From: Oleispirillum sp963678075
GTDB taxonomy: Bacteria > Pseudomonadota > Alphaproteobacteria > Rhodospirillales > Rhodospirillaceae
Reading direction: 5' to 3'
Assembly: GCA_963678075.2 (NCBI GenBank)
Contig: CAXXPK010000003.1
Location: forward strand, 372,001 to 436,000
DNA: 64,000 nt
The notes beneath the pieces were generated by a model, which did no database searches, was not told the origin of the DNA, and saw nothing but the letters and a program-made list of their open reading frames with translations. The position numbers were made by a program, and so were the translations under genes. Numbering within the stretch: position 1 is the stretch's first letter; each line of letters begins with the position of its first letter. Below, piece by piece: positions 8,774 through 17,804 of the stretch.

Positions 8774-10609
8774 TCAGCGCCCGAACAGGCGTTCGATGTC
8801 GGCGCGTTTCAGTTCCACATAGGTGGGGCGGCCGTGGTTGCATTGGCCGCCGCGCGGGGTCCGTTCGATCTGGCGCAACAGGGCGTTCATTTCCTCGACC
8901 GACAGGCGGCGCCCGGCGCGTACCGACCCGTGACAGGCGATGGTGGCGAGGATGCGGTCCAGGCGGCCGGTCAGGGCCGAGGCATCGTCCCACTCGGTCA
9001 GGGAGTCCGCGATTTCGCGAATCAGGGCGCGGACATCGGTCTGGCCCAGCGCCGCCGGAATTTCCCGCACCACCACGGCGTCGGCGCCGAAACGCTCCAC
9101 CGTCAGGCCCAGCCCCGCCAGTTCGGCGTCGCGATCCAGCAGGCGGTCGGCGGCGGCCTCGTCCAGTTCCACCACCTCGGGCAGCAGCAAAACCTGACGC
9201 TTCACGCCATTGACGGCGATCTCCGCCTTGATCCGTTCCAGTACGATGCGTTCGTGGGCGGCGTGCTGATCGACCAGGACCAGACCGCTTGCGGTCTGCG
9301 CCACGATATAGGTTTCGTGCAGTTGGGCGCGGGCCTGCCCCAGCGGGAAGGCCTCGCCGTTTTCCGGCGGGGAGGGCGCGTTTTCGCCGCCGCTGCCGCG
9401 CGCCGCGCCGCCGGGCTGCAGGGACAGACCGGGCAGCGCCGCCGTCTCGTTCATGCCGGGCGGCGCCTGGAAGGCCAGCGCGGCGTCGAAGGCGGCATAG
9501 GGGTTGCCGCGCGCCGTGCCGCCGTGTCCGTATCCGCCGCCGCTGCCGCCATATCCCGGTTCCGGACGGAAGGCGGCGGTCAGGGCCGATGCGGCGTCGG
9601 CGGCGCGATAACCGGCATCGCCGATCGCGGATTTCAGGCCGGAAACGATCATCGCCCGCACCAGTCCGGGGTCGCGGAAGCGGACCTCGGCCTTCGCCGG
9701 GTGGACGTTGACGTCCACGAATTCGGGATCGACGGTCAAGAACAGCGCCAGCGCCGGGTGGCGGTCGTGCGCCAGCACGTCGCGATAGGCGCCGCGCACC
9801 GCCCCCAACAGCAGGCGGTCGCGCACCGGGCGACCGTTGACGAACAGGTATTGGTTTTGCGTCGTGCCGGTGTTGAAGGTCGGCAGCCCGGCATAGCCGG
9901 TCAGGCGCAGGCCTTCGCGTTCCACGTCCGCCGCCACCGCCGCTTCGGCGAAGTCGCGGCCCATGATCGCGCGCAGGCGGGAGAGGCGGGAGTCGAACAG
10001 ATCGCCCTTTTCCGGCGCCAGGGTCAGGCGTTCCCGCCCGTCGTCGGAGAACGAGAATCCCACCTGCGGGTGCGCCATCGCCAGCCGGGTCACCGCGTCC
10101 AGGGCGTGGTTCGCCTCGGTTCGTGGAGTTTTCAGGAACTTCAGGCGGGCCGGGGTGGCGAAGAACAGATCGCGGATTTCGACGCGGCTGCCGGGCGGGT
10201 GGGCGGTGGGGACGGGGTCGTTCTTGACGCCGCCTTCGACGGCGAGGCACCACGCCGCGTCGGCGCCGTGTGGGCGCGAGGTGATGGACAAACGCGCCAC
10301 CGCGCCGATCGAGGGTAGGGCCTCGCCGCGAAAGCCGAAATGGTCGATGTGGGTCAAATCGCCGTCGGGCAGTTTCGAGGTGGCGTGCCGTTCCACCGCC
10401 AGGGCGATTTCATCCGGGGTCATGCCGCAGCCGTCGTCGGTGACCGCGATCAGGGCGCGGCCGCCGTCGCGGATCGCCACCGCGACACGGGCCGCCCCCG
10501 CGTCCAGCGCGTTTTCGACGATTTCCTTCAGGGCCGAGGCCGGGCGCTCCACCACTTCGCCGGCGGCGATGCGGTTGACCAGGTCGGGCGGAAGAACGCG
10601 GATGCTCAC
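8774..10609 (-). CDS. mutL: DNA mismatch repair protein MutL
   Basis: Coordinates mismatch repair by linking MutS recognition to strand incision. The 611-aa protein has the GHKL ATPase domain: motif I EIVENALDAGA near residue 30, motif II DDGCGM, motif III FRGEALPSIGAVARL, and the HPAKAEVRF segment near residue 300. A low-complexity Gly/Pro linker (about 345-410) joins the C-terminal dimerisation domain (LVLVDQHAAHERIVLERI, ending near IERLFGR). Its ATG overlaps the pgi stop by four bases. Confidence 0.95.
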   Translation of the reverse strand: MSIRVLPPDLVNRIAAGEVVERPASALKEIVENALDAGAARVAVAIRDGGRALIAVTDDGCGMTPDEIALAVERHATSKLPDGDLTHIDHFGFRGEALPSIGAVARLSITSRPHGADAAWCLAVEGGVKNDPVPTAHPPGSRVEIRDLFFATPARLKFLKTPRTEANHALDAVTRLAMAHPQVGFSFSDDGRERLTLAPEKGDLFDSRLSRLRAIMGRDFAEAAVAADVEREGLRLTGYAGLPTFNTGTTQNQYLFVNGRPVRDRLLLGAVRGAYRDVLAHDRHPALALFLTVDPEFVDVNVHPAKAEVRFRDPGLVRAMIVSGLKSAIGDAGYRAADAASALTAAFRPEPGYGGSGGGYGHGGTARGNPYAAFDAALAFQAPPGMNETAALPGLSLQPGGAARGSGGENAPSPPENGEAFPLGQARAQLHETYIVAQTASGLVLVDQHAAHERIVLERIKAEIAVNGVKRQVLLLPEVVELDEAAADRLLDRDAELAGLGLTVERFGADAVVVREIPAALGQTDVRALIREIADSLTEWDDASALTGRLDRILATIACHGSVRAGRRLSVEEMNALLRQIERTPRGGQCNHGRPTYVELKRADIERLFGR

Positions 10610-12333
10610 CCTTCGCCGCCTCCGTCTTCGTCGCCGCCTTCGCCGCTGCCCTCCCCGTCGGAGGTATCGTCGGCGTCGCCGACGCCTTCGGGGGCGCGCA
10701 GGGCGCGGACCAGGTCGATCAAGGCGGCGGTGGAGCCGTCATGGTCGCCGCCGACGTCGCCCCCCAGCAGTTCCGGCAAAATCGCCCCGGCCAGGGCCTT
10801 GCCCAGTTCCACCCCCCATTGGTCGAAGGCGTTGATCCCCCAGATCGCGCTTTGCACGAAAATCTTGTGCTCGTAGAGCGCGATCAGCATGCCCAGGGTC
10901 TCCGGCGTCAGGCTGGGCAGCAGCAGGGTGGTGGAGGGGCGGTTGCCGGGAAAGGTCTTGTGCGGCGCCAGACGGACCGCTTTCGCCCGGTCGAGGCCTT
11001 GCGCCAGCAACTGGGCTAGGGCCTCGGCCTGGGTGCGTCCGCGCATCAGGGCCTCGGCCTGGGCCAGGGCGTTGGACAGCAGCATCGGCTGGTGGTCGGC
11101 GATTTCGTGGTGGGAGCGGGCGACCACGATGAAGTCGCAGGCGACGGCTTGCGTGCCTTGGTGCAGCAGCTGATAGAACGAGTGCTGGCCGTTGGTTCCC
11201 GGTTCGCCGAACACCACCGGCGCGGTCGGCAGCGTCACCGGCTGGCCGTCGGCGGTCACCCGTTTGCCGTTGCTCTCCATCTCCAGCTGTTGCAGGAAGG
11301 CGGGAAAGCGCGCCAACGACTGGTCATAGGGCAGCACCGCCAGCGCCGGAATCCCCAGCACCGTGTGGTTCCAGACGCCGGTCAGCGCCAGTACCACCGG
11401 CAGGTTGTCCAAGGGCGGAGCGGTGCGGAAATGCTCGTCCATGGCGAAGGCCCCGGCCAGCAGGTCGCGGAAGACCTCGAACCCGCGACCGATCGCGATC
11501 GACAGCCCGACCGCCGACCACAGGGAATAGCGCCCGCCCACCCAATCCCAGAAGCCGAACATGTGGGCGGTGTCGATGCCGAAGGCGGAGACCGCCGCCG
11601 CGTTGGTGGACACCGCGACGAAGTGCTTGCCCACCGCCGCCTCGCCCAGGTGGCCGACCAGCCAATCCCGCGCGGTGCGGGCGTTGCGCAGGGTCTCCTG
11701 GGTGGTGAAGGTCTTCGAGGTGACGACGAACAGGGTGGTTTCCGGGTCCAGACCGCGCAAGACTCCGGCGATGTGCGCCGCATCGACGTTGGAGACAAAA
11801 TGCGTGTGCAGGTCGTCGCGGCCATAGGGGGTCAGCGCCTGACAGACCATGGCGGGGCCAAGGTCGGAGCCGCCGATGCCGATGTTGACGACATCGGTCA
11901 CCGCCTTTCCGGTGGCGCCCCGCCAGTCGCCGCCGCGCACCCGCTCGGCGAAATACGCCACCTTGTCCAGCACCGCGCGCACCTGCGGCATGACGTCGCC
12001 GCCGGTGCGCAGCGCGACGTGCAGCGCGGCGCGGCGTTCGGTGGTATTGATTTTCTCGCCTGCGAACATTCGCGCGATCGCCTGGGCCAGGCCGCATTCG
12101 TCGGCCAGCTGCGCCAGTAGGACAAAGGTCTCCTCGGTCATCCGGTTCTTCGACGGGTCCAGCAGGAACGGACCGGCGTTGGTGTCGAGGCTTAGGGCTA
12201 GACGGTCGAAACGGTCGGGAACGGCCGCGAACAGATCGAGGATGCGAACCCCGGCCAGCGCCCCGCAGTGGGCGGCCAGCGCCCTCCAGGCAGGGGTGTC
12301 GGGCAGAGCGGGACAGCAAGGGGTAATGGACAT
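10606..12333 (-). CDS. pgi: Glucose-6-phosphate isomerase
   Basis: Interconverts glucose-6-phosphate and fructose-6-phosphate in glycolysis and gluconeogenesis. The 575-aa enzyme carries VNIGIGGSDLGPAMV, the signature GEPGTNGQHSFYQLLHQGT, and the catalytic-Lys region FDQWGVELGK. The last 30 residues are an acidic Gly/Asp/Glu-rich tail (DDTSDGEGSGEGGDEDGGG) not typical of the family. The mutL start lies inside its last codon. Transcription probably starts in the spacer above 12334. Confidence 0.93.
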   Translation of the reverse strand: MSITPCCPALPDTPAWRALAAHCGALAGVRILDLFAAVPDRFDRLALSLDTNAGPFLLDPSKNRMTEETFVLLAQLADECGLAQAIARMFAGEKINTTERRAALHVALRTGGDVMPQVRAVLDKVAYFAERVRGGDWRGATGKAVTDVVNIGIGGSDLGPAMVCQALTPYGRDDLHTHFVSNVDAAHIAGVLRGLDPETTLFVVTSKTFTTQETLRNARTARDWLVGHLGEAAVGKHFVAVSTNAAAVSAFGIDTAHMFGFWDWVGGRYSLWSAVGLSIAIGRGFEVFRDLLAGAFAMDEHFRTAPPLDNLPVVLALTGVWNHTVLGIPALAVLPYDQSLARFPAFLQQLEMESNGKRVTADGQPVTLPTAPVVFGEPGTNGQHSFYQLLHQGTQAVACDFIVVARSHHEIADHQPMLLSNALAQAEALMRGRTQAEALAQLLAQGLDRAKAVRLAPHKTFPGNRPSTTLLLPSLTPETLGMLIALYEHKIFVQSAIWGINAFDQWGVELGKALAGAILPELLGGDVGGDHDGSTAALIDLVRALRAPEGVGDADDTSDGEGSGEGGDEDGGGEG

Positions 12334-12557
12334 GGCGGACCTCGACCAGGGAAGGACGGGACGAACCGTTCGGGGGGCCGAGTCTATCAGACCTGGAACC
12401 CCGCCGTCACCCCGGGCGGTGATTGGTTATGAATGGGGAAGGGGGCGTTAAAACACCATCCCCCAATAATTTTCTGTCAGGCTGTCCGATGTTGGAAAAT
12501 ATTTTGTTATTTTGCGCATAATACGCATATTTATCATATATTTTCAGGGGTGGTTCT
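12334..12557. other. Spacer changing from GC-rich to AT-rich DNA
   Basis: No gene seen. The first half should hold the minus-strand pgi promoter. From about 12455 the composition becomes AT-rich (TATTTTGTTATTTTGCGCAT and following), unlike the core genome, and leads into the ATPase remnant. This marks the left edge of foreign DNA. Confidence 0.5.
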
Positions 12558-12668
12558 ATGCTAGTCGAGTTTCGAGTCAAGAATTTTCGCTCCCTGCGAG
12601 ACGAACAGGTAACTTAGCCCTGTCGCGTCCAAGGACAAGGCCTTGCAGGACACTCATACTCTGGCTAG
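12558..12668 (+). pseudogene. 5' remnant of an AAA (AAA_21-type) ATPase gene
   Basis: The ATG at 12558 encodes MLVEFRVKNFRSLRDEQV, the characteristic start of small AAA/SMC-like ATPases (AAA_21, seen in RloA-like and other mobile defence genes). It is followed by TAG after 19 codons. Skipping one base in GTAACTT restores VLSPVASKDKALQDTHT, matching the usual continuation (LSLVASKDK), so the frame is broken just after the start. The gene is then cut off at 12665-12669 by an IS end. Function cannot be assigned from this stub. Confidence 0.6.
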
Positions 12669-13280
12669 CAGGGTATTGAAAAATCGGTGGCATGGCTGGT
12701 ATCGGCATAATTCAATCTCGGTGGTGGATTGTTGCTGAGGGAATGATGCACGGGACAGACAAGCGATCTGGAGACTTGTTCTCCTACGTTGACCTGGAGA
12801 CGCGGGTGCGCATGGACCACCCGCTGCGGACGATCCGGGAGATGACCAATACGGCACTAGCGGCGTTGTCGGGCGACTTTGCAGCGCTCTACTCAGGAAT
12901 GGGTCGGCCGTCGGTTCCACCGGAGAAGCTGCTGCGGGCCATGCTGTTGCAGGTGTTCTACTCGATCCGTTCGGAACGCCAATTGATGGAGCGCCTGGAC
13001 TTTGATCTGCTGTTCCGTTGGTTCGTCGGTCTCGGGGTAGATGACCCGGCCTGGGACCATTCCACATTCTCCAAGAACCGCGACCGGCTGCTGGAAGGGG
13101 ACATCGCCGCAAAATTCCTGGCGGCAGTGTTGGTCCAACCCCGGATCAAACGGCTGCTGTCGAGCGAGCATTTCAGCGTCGACGGCACGCTGATCGAAGC
13201 GTGGGCCTCAATGAAGAGCTTCAGACCGAAGGCCGCTGAGGGCGATGGCGGTGAAGGCGGTGGTCGCAACCCAGAAGTCG
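12669..13280 (+). mobile_element. Left half of an IS5/IS1182-type insertion sequence (copy 1)
   Basis: The outer end reads CAGGGTATTGAAAAATCGG and is preceded by CTAG (12665-12668). The same end, also preceded by CTAG, occurs inverted at 30047. Inside lies the transposase start. The element is cut at about 13280, where sequence switches to the 3' part of the antisense FAD oxidoreductase gene; its right half is missing. Confidence 0.75.
12743..13280 (+). pseudogene. Transposase with DUF772 domain, 3'-truncated
   Basis: Starts MMHGTDKRSGDLFSYVDLET after a GAGGGA ribosome site. It contains the DUF772 region (YSGMGRPSVPPEKLLRAMLL, FYSIRSERQLMERLDFDLL, WDHSTFSKNRDRLLEGD) and the first catalytic Asp region HFSVDGTLIEAWASMKSFRP. 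Full-length relatives are about 440 aa; here homology stops near EGGGRNPEV, about codon 179, at the junction with the lhgO-like gene. The second Asp and the Glu of the DDE triad are lost. Confidence 0.75.
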
Positions 13281-13948
13281 GCGGCGGGTTCTCCGGGGCC
13301 GGTGATCTTCGGCCGGATGCCGCAGGTATCGGGGGCGAGGGCGCCGTCCGGCAGGCCGGGCCAATAGCGGCGAATCGCGGCATAAAACGAATCGCCGCGA
13401 CACGGATCGACGGTATAGGTCTCGGTCTCCATCCATTCGACGTCGGGGCCGAAGCGTCCGCGTCCGGCCAGATCCAGGGTCAAATGCACCCCCAACCCGC
13501 CCGGCACCGGCAAGGGATAGATCAACCGCGAGAACGGCGCCCGTCCGCTCAGGCAGAAATAATTGCCCTTCGCCAGGTGCAGGCGCGGGCAGGGGCGTGC
13601 CGCGTCGGCCGACCACGCCCCGGCGGCCAACCCCGCCGCGCCCAGCCGCGCCGCCTGTTCCGCGTCGGCGGCGACCAGCAACTTGCCGAGTTTCCGGTGC
13701 GCGATGCCGCGTTCGGCGCAGTACGCGTACAGTCGGCGGTGCCCCGGCGCGCAGACGCGGGCGCGCAACGAATCGGTGGGGTAATACAGTCCGGCGTGCA
13801 GGACCTCGGAATTGCGGGTGCTGATGCCGGTGCCGAAGGTGGCCTCCCGCTCCAGGATCACCACCTCGCGTCCGGCTTGCGCCAGGGCGCGCGCCACCGC
13901 CAGGCCGATCACGCCCGCGCCGATCACCGCTACGTCCAGGTCTTCCAT
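13281..13948 (-). pseudogene. LhgO-like FAD-dependent oxidoreductase, internally deleted and 3'-truncated
   Basis: The N-terminus MEDLDVAVIGAGVIGLAVAR is a dinucleotide-binding fold, followed by REATFGTGISTRNSEVLHAG, typical of L-2-hydroxyglutarate oxidase-like (DAO family) flavoproteins. After KLLVAADAEQAARLGA the sequence jumps to AGLAAGAWSADAARPCPRLH and LAKGNYFCLSGRAPFSRLIY. Family members have roughly 100 residues between these blocks. The C-terminus after GPGEPAADF is replaced by IS-derived sequence; the last 30 or so family residues are absent. The gene follows the nitrilase remnant by seven bases on the same strand. Confidence 0.7.
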
Positions 13949-13955
13949 GGTTGTC

Positions 13956-14460
13956 TCACACCGCGATGCGGGTGAAGTCGTCGCCGGAAAGGCCGTCGCG
14001 CTCCCAGTCGAACAGCAGCACCGCCGGATCGCCGCTGTGGGTCATCCGGTGCGTCCGGTCTGGTTGCATACGAACAGCGGCAGGCCGGTGGCGGCGGATG
14101 CCGCTTCCCATTTGCCGTTGGGTCCCATCGGGCCGGGCGGCCACGCGGCGGACAGGGTCAGGACCTCGGCCCCCGCGTTGTGCAGCGCGGGGGGGGGGCG
14201 GGGAACCAGATGCCGGCGCAGACCGTCGCCCCGACCCTGAGGCCGCTGCAGTCGATCGGGATTCGCTCCGTCCCCGCCTTCGACCAGGATTCCGCGCCGC
14301 CGTGGGCGACCAGCTTGCGGTGCCGTCCCAGAACCTCGCCGTTGGGGCCGAACGCCACCAGACTGTTGTGCGGGGCACCGGTCTTGGAGTCGCGGTCGGC
14401 GCAACCCAGGAACAGGGTCAGCCGCCGCGCCCGGATCAGGTCCAGCAGCGCGATCTTCAC
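13956..14460 (-). pseudogene. Nitrilase-superfamily (carbon-nitrogen hydrolase) remnant
   Basis: A GTG at 14460 overlaps the stop of the upstream M16 gene (GTGA). It encodes VKIALLDL joined directly to IRARRLTLFLGCADRDSKTG, so the N-terminal block with the catalytic Glu is missing. The catalytic Lys (GRHRKLVAHGG) and Cys (RVGATVCAGIWFP) regions remain. The frame slips in the G10 run near 14189-14198, continuing as NAGAEVLTLSAAWPPGPMG and PLFVCNQTGRTG. A second slip near 14040 leads to GDPAVLLFDWERDGLSGDDF. With one deletion and two slips this is a pseudogene unless the slips are sequencing errors. Confidence 0.65.
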
Positions 14461-15788
14461 GGCTTCGTGAGCGTCGTCAGGGTCATTCCGGCGGCGTCGC
14501 CGACCACCGTGACGGTCAGTGCTTCCGGCGTCAGCCAACGCGCCGCGACGGCGCGCACCCGTTCCGGCGTGATCGCCGCCAGCACCGCCGCGCGGTTGTC
14601 CAGTTCATCCGGGGGCAGGCCGTTGTATGGCAGCGCGGTCAGGGTGCGGGCGATCGCCGGGCTGGAATTCAGCCGCAGCGGCAGCGAACCGGACAGGAAG
14701 CTTTTCGCCTTCGCCACCTCGGTGTCGGTGGGGCCGAAACGCCGCATCTTTTCCCACTCGGACCGGATCAGCCGCAGGCTCTCGCCGATTTTCGCGGTCT
14801 GGGTGCCGACGCTGCCGATCACCAAAGGCGCGGCGGCCAGGGGGGTCGATTCCGCATCGACGCCATAGGCCAGCCCCCGCTTTTCGCGGATTTCGGCGGT
14901 CAGGCGGGATGAAAACCCGCCGTCGCCCAACACGTACATCATCACCTGAAAAGCCAGCCAGTCCGGATCGGCCCGGCCCGGCCCGGATTGCGCGAACAGG
15001 GCGACCGCCTGCGGCACCGGCATTGTCGTTACCGTGGTGGCGCCGGTCAGATGCGGGGCCGTGGGCGGCACCGGCGGCAGGTCCGAGGTCGCGGGCAAGC
15101 CGCCGAAGGTGGTATCCAACAGCCGCGCCAGTTCGGTGGCGGCGATGTCGCCGACGATGCCGACGATCAGGCGGTCGCGGGTGAAGCGGCGGCGCGCGAA
15201 ATCGTGCAGGTCGGCGGCGGAAATGGCGCGCAGGCTTTCCGGCGTGCCTTGGGTCGGGCGGCCATAGGGATGATCGGGGAACAGGCTGGCGAACAGGGCG
15301 TCGGCGGCGCGGGCGGAGGGGCTTTCCTGGCGCTGACGCAGCCGCGTCAGAAAGGCGGCGCGCATCCGTTCCAGCGGTTCGGCGTCGAAGCGGGGCTGGG
15401 TCAGGGCCAGCCGCAGCAGGTCGAACGCGGCGTTGCGGTTGGCGGACAGGGTTTCCATCCCGCCCGAGAAGCTGTCCCGTGCCGCCGAGAACCCCAGCGA
15501 GACGTTCAGTGCGTCCAGGCGATCCTGGAAGGCCCGCGAATCGATCTCGCCGGCGCCTTCGTCCAGCATGCCGGAGACCAGGGTGGACAGCCCGGTCCGG
15601 TTCGCCGGGTCGGCGGCGGCGCCGCCCCGGAACACCAACGACACCGAAATCATCGGGTTGGCGTGGTCCTCGACCAGCCAGGCGGTGATGCCGCCGGGGC
15701 TGACCATCACCTGGGTCGGTTGCGCCGCCCGCGCGGCGGGCGCGACCAGAAGGCACAGCAGAATCGGCAGAAGCCATCGGCGGATCAT
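14457..15788 (-). CDS. M16-family peptidase-like protein, non-catalytic partner
   Basis: 443 aa with a signal peptide (RRWLLPILLCLLVAPAARAA) and two M16 (pitrilysin-type) domains. It lacks the zinc motif HxxEH at the expected place (RTGLSTLVSGMLDEGAG) but has the second-subunit hallmark EIREKRGLAYGVDAES. In such tandem pairs this protein forms a heterodimer with the catalytic subunit encoded just upstream, in the periplasm. Start and stop codons of the two genes overlap (ATG at 15788, stop at 15785). Confidence 0.82.
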   Translation of the reverse strand: MIRRWLLPILLCLLVAPAARAAQPTQVMVSPGGITAWLVEDHANPMISVSLVFRGGAAADPANRTGLSTLVSGMLDEGAGEIDSRAFQDRLDALNVSLGFSAARDSFSGGMETLSANRNAAFDLLRLALTQPRFDAEPLERMRAAFLTRLRQRQESPSARAADALFASLFPDHPYGRPTQGTPESLRAISAADLHDFARRRFTRDRLIVGIVGDIAATELARLLDTTFGGLPATSDLPPVPPTAPHLTGATTVTTMPVPQAVALFAQSGPGRADPDWLAFQVMMYVLGDGGFSSRLTAEIREKRGLAYGVDAESTPLAAAPLVIGSVGTQTAKIGESLRLIRSEWEKMRRFGPTDTEVAKAKSFLSGSLPLRLNSSPAIARTLTALPYNGLPPDELDNRAAVLAAITPERVRAVAARWLTPEALTVTVVGDAAGMTLTTLTKP

Positions 15789-17137
15789 GGCGCGTCCTCC
15801 GCCGGGGTCAGGATGCCTTGGGCGGTTGGCCCGGTCAGGGTCCGTGCCGCCGCGCGGATGTCATCGACGGACAGCGCCGCGACATCGTCGCCGAAGTTTT
15901 CGATGGTGGCGATGGAGCATCCCACCGCCAACGCCTGGGCCAGGGCCTGCGGCGCCGCGAACAGGTCGTCGCGGGCGAAGACGCGTTCCGCCAGCAGGCG
16001 CGAGGTGACGCGGGCGAGTTCGTCGGCGCCGACACCGTCCCGGGCGATCGCGGCAATGGCTTTTTCGACGGCGGCGGACAGCTCTTCCGGCGTGTGTCCC
16101 GGCATCGGTGTCGCGGCGACCGAGAAGTTGCCCGGCCCCAACGCCATGCCGTTGTGAGAAGCCGACACCCCGACCGCCAGCTTGTCGTCCAGCACCATGG
16201 CGCGATAAAGACGGCTGGTGGCGCCGCCACCCAGGATCTCGGCCAACACCTCGAAGGCGGCGACGGTCTTGCCGTCGGCGGTGCCGCAGCTGGGGGCGAG
16301 GGTGGTGCGGTACCATTTCGCCTGTCGCACCGTCGGCGCGGAGAAGGCGATGCGGATGTCGGCGGCCGGTGCCTCCACTGGTGGCCGGAGGCGTTTCGGA
16401 GTTTGGCCGCGCGGGATGCGCTCGAAGGTACTTTCCGCCAGCTCCCGTACCCAGGCCGGGGTGACGTCGCCCGCGACCAACAGAATGGCGTTCTCTGGCG
16501 CGTACCAGCGTTTGTGAAAGGCCAGCGCGTCGGCGCGGGTCAGTCCCCGGATTTCCGAATCGAAGCCGCCGATCGGACGGGCGTAGGGGTGGTTCATCCA
16601 CAACGCCATCGACAGGCGTTCGGAGAGCATCGCGCCGGGTTCGTTTTCGACCCGCTGACGGCGTTCTTCCCGCACCACTTCGCTTTCGCTTTGGAAGTCG
16701 GCCTCGGCCAGCTTCAGATGCGCCATGCGGTCGGCTTCCAGCTTTATCACCAGGGGCAGGTGTTCGGCGGCGATGCGCTGGTAATAGGCGGTGAAATCGC
16801 GGCTGGTCATGGCGTTGTCGATGCCGCCCCGTTCGGCGACGATTCGCGAAAACCGTCCGGCGGGGACGGCGGAGGTACCCTTGAACATCAGGTGTTCCAG
16901 CAGGTGGGCCAGTCCGGTCTTGCCCGCCGGCTCGTCGGCCGCGCCGACCTTGTACCAGACCATGTGGCTGACGATCGGCGCGCGGTGGTTTTCGACGACG
17001 ACGACGGTGAGGCCGTTCTTAAGGGTGAAGACGTCGGGGTCGAAGACCTTGGCCGCAGCGGGCCGCGTCGTCAGCAGCAGAGCAAGGCCGACGACGATGG
17101 CGGTCACGAATGGACGAGGCGGCGTGCGCGGGCGCAT
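15785..17137 (-). CDS. M16-family zinc peptidase, catalytic subunit
   Basis: 450-aa periplasmic metallopeptidase. A signal peptide (FVTAIVVGLALLLTTRPAAA) precedes the inverted zinc motif HLLEHLMFKGT (HxxEH) near residue 75, with the distal Glu ligand in SESEVVREERRQRVE. The ATG at 17137 follows AGGAGG at a good distance. It pairs with the downstream non-catalytic M16 protein and sits in the conserved ribF-ileS-lspA-DUF3035 group, the usual alphaproteobacterial order. Confidence 0.88.
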   Translation of the reverse strand: MRPRTPPRPFVTAIVVGLALLLTTRPAAAKVFDPDVFTLKNGLTVVVVENHRAPIVSHMVWYKVGAADEPAGKTGLAHLLEHLMFKGTSAVPAGRFSRIVAERGGIDNAMTSRDFTAYYQRIAAEHLPLVIKLEADRMAHLKLAEADFQSESEVVREERRQRVENEPGAMLSERLSMALWMNHPYARPIGGFDSEIRGLTRADALAFHKRWYAPENAILLVAGDVTPAWVRELAESTFERIPRGQTPKRLRPPVEAPAADIRIAFSAPTVRQAKWYRTTLAPSCGTADGKTVAAFEVLAEILGGGATSRLYRAMVLDDKLAVGVSASHNGMALGPGNFSVAATPMPGHTPEELSAAVEKAIAAIARDGVGADELARVTSRLLAERVFARDDLFAAPQALAQALAVGCSIATIENFGDDVAALSVDDIRAAARTLTGPTAQGILTPAEDAP

Positions 17138-17174
17138 CCGGCGTCCTCCTTTGGAAAAGCGCGAAGCGGCGGGT

Positions 17175-17792
17175 TTAGAAAATGCCTTCCAGCATGCCCT
17201 TGGACCGATGCTCGATCTTCGGCGTCTCGCCTTCCGAAAGCGAACGGCCAAGCGCCATGTTCTCGCGGATGCGCTGAGATTCCTTGTTTGCGTCGATCTG
17301 GGTCCCCTTGAAGGAGCGATCCTGCCAGAACACCAGACAGTCGGTGAATGATTCCATTTCCTTGGCCAGGGTCGAGGTCTCGCGTTCCACGGTCTCGCGG
17401 ATGTCGGCTTCCGCCTCGTTGGCCCCGGCCTTGGTCAGGACCGTCTTTTCGCCGGGGCTGAGGCTGGTGTCGGCGGCCAGCTCACGAGCATAGACCCGTG
17501 GGTTCTTGGCGGACCGGCCCAGCAGCGCGGTCCTTGCGCGGTCGCGTTCGGACCCTTCCTGCGGCCGATCGGCACCGGGCTGCGGCGGGCGCAGCGCGAA
17601 ATCCGGCGGGACCGACAGGGGCGCGCGGGAGAGCACGGTGAATTCGTCCGGCGCCTCGCGGTTGAAGCCCAACTGTTGTTTCACGTTGTCGCAGGCGGCC
17701 AGGGCCAGTCCGGCGACAAGGACGAATCCGACGCGTCCCAGGCGGGGCGCTGCGACGGAAGAACGACGATGTTTCAAGATGGTCTGTGTCAT
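17175..17792 (-). CDS. DUF3035 lipoprotein
   Basis: 205-aa envelope lipoprotein. The lipobox LALAAC lies after a hydrophobic segment around residues 22-34, so the mature protein starts at that Cys. The motif DEFTVLSRAPLSVPPDFALR is characteristic of DUF3035, found next to lspA in alphaproteobacteria. The family role is not established. It lies 13 bases downstream of lspA, whose product processes lipoproteins of this kind. Confidence 0.8.
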   Translation of the reverse strand: MTQTILKHRRSSVAAPRLGRVGFVLVAGLALAACDNVKQQLGFNREAPDEFTVLSRAPLSVPPDFALRPPQPGADRPQEGSERDRARTALLGRSAKNPRVYARELAADTSLSPGEKTVLTKAGANEAEADIRETVERETSTLAKEMESFTDCLVFWQDRSFKGTQIDANKESQRIRENMALGRSLSEGETPKIEHRSKGMLEGIF

Positions 17793-17804
17793 GGTGGCGG
17801 AATC

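Noticed and set aside
13281..13975. Continuation of the copy-1 transposase frame to 13975
   Set aside because: After 13280 it is simply antisense to the FAD oxidoreductase.
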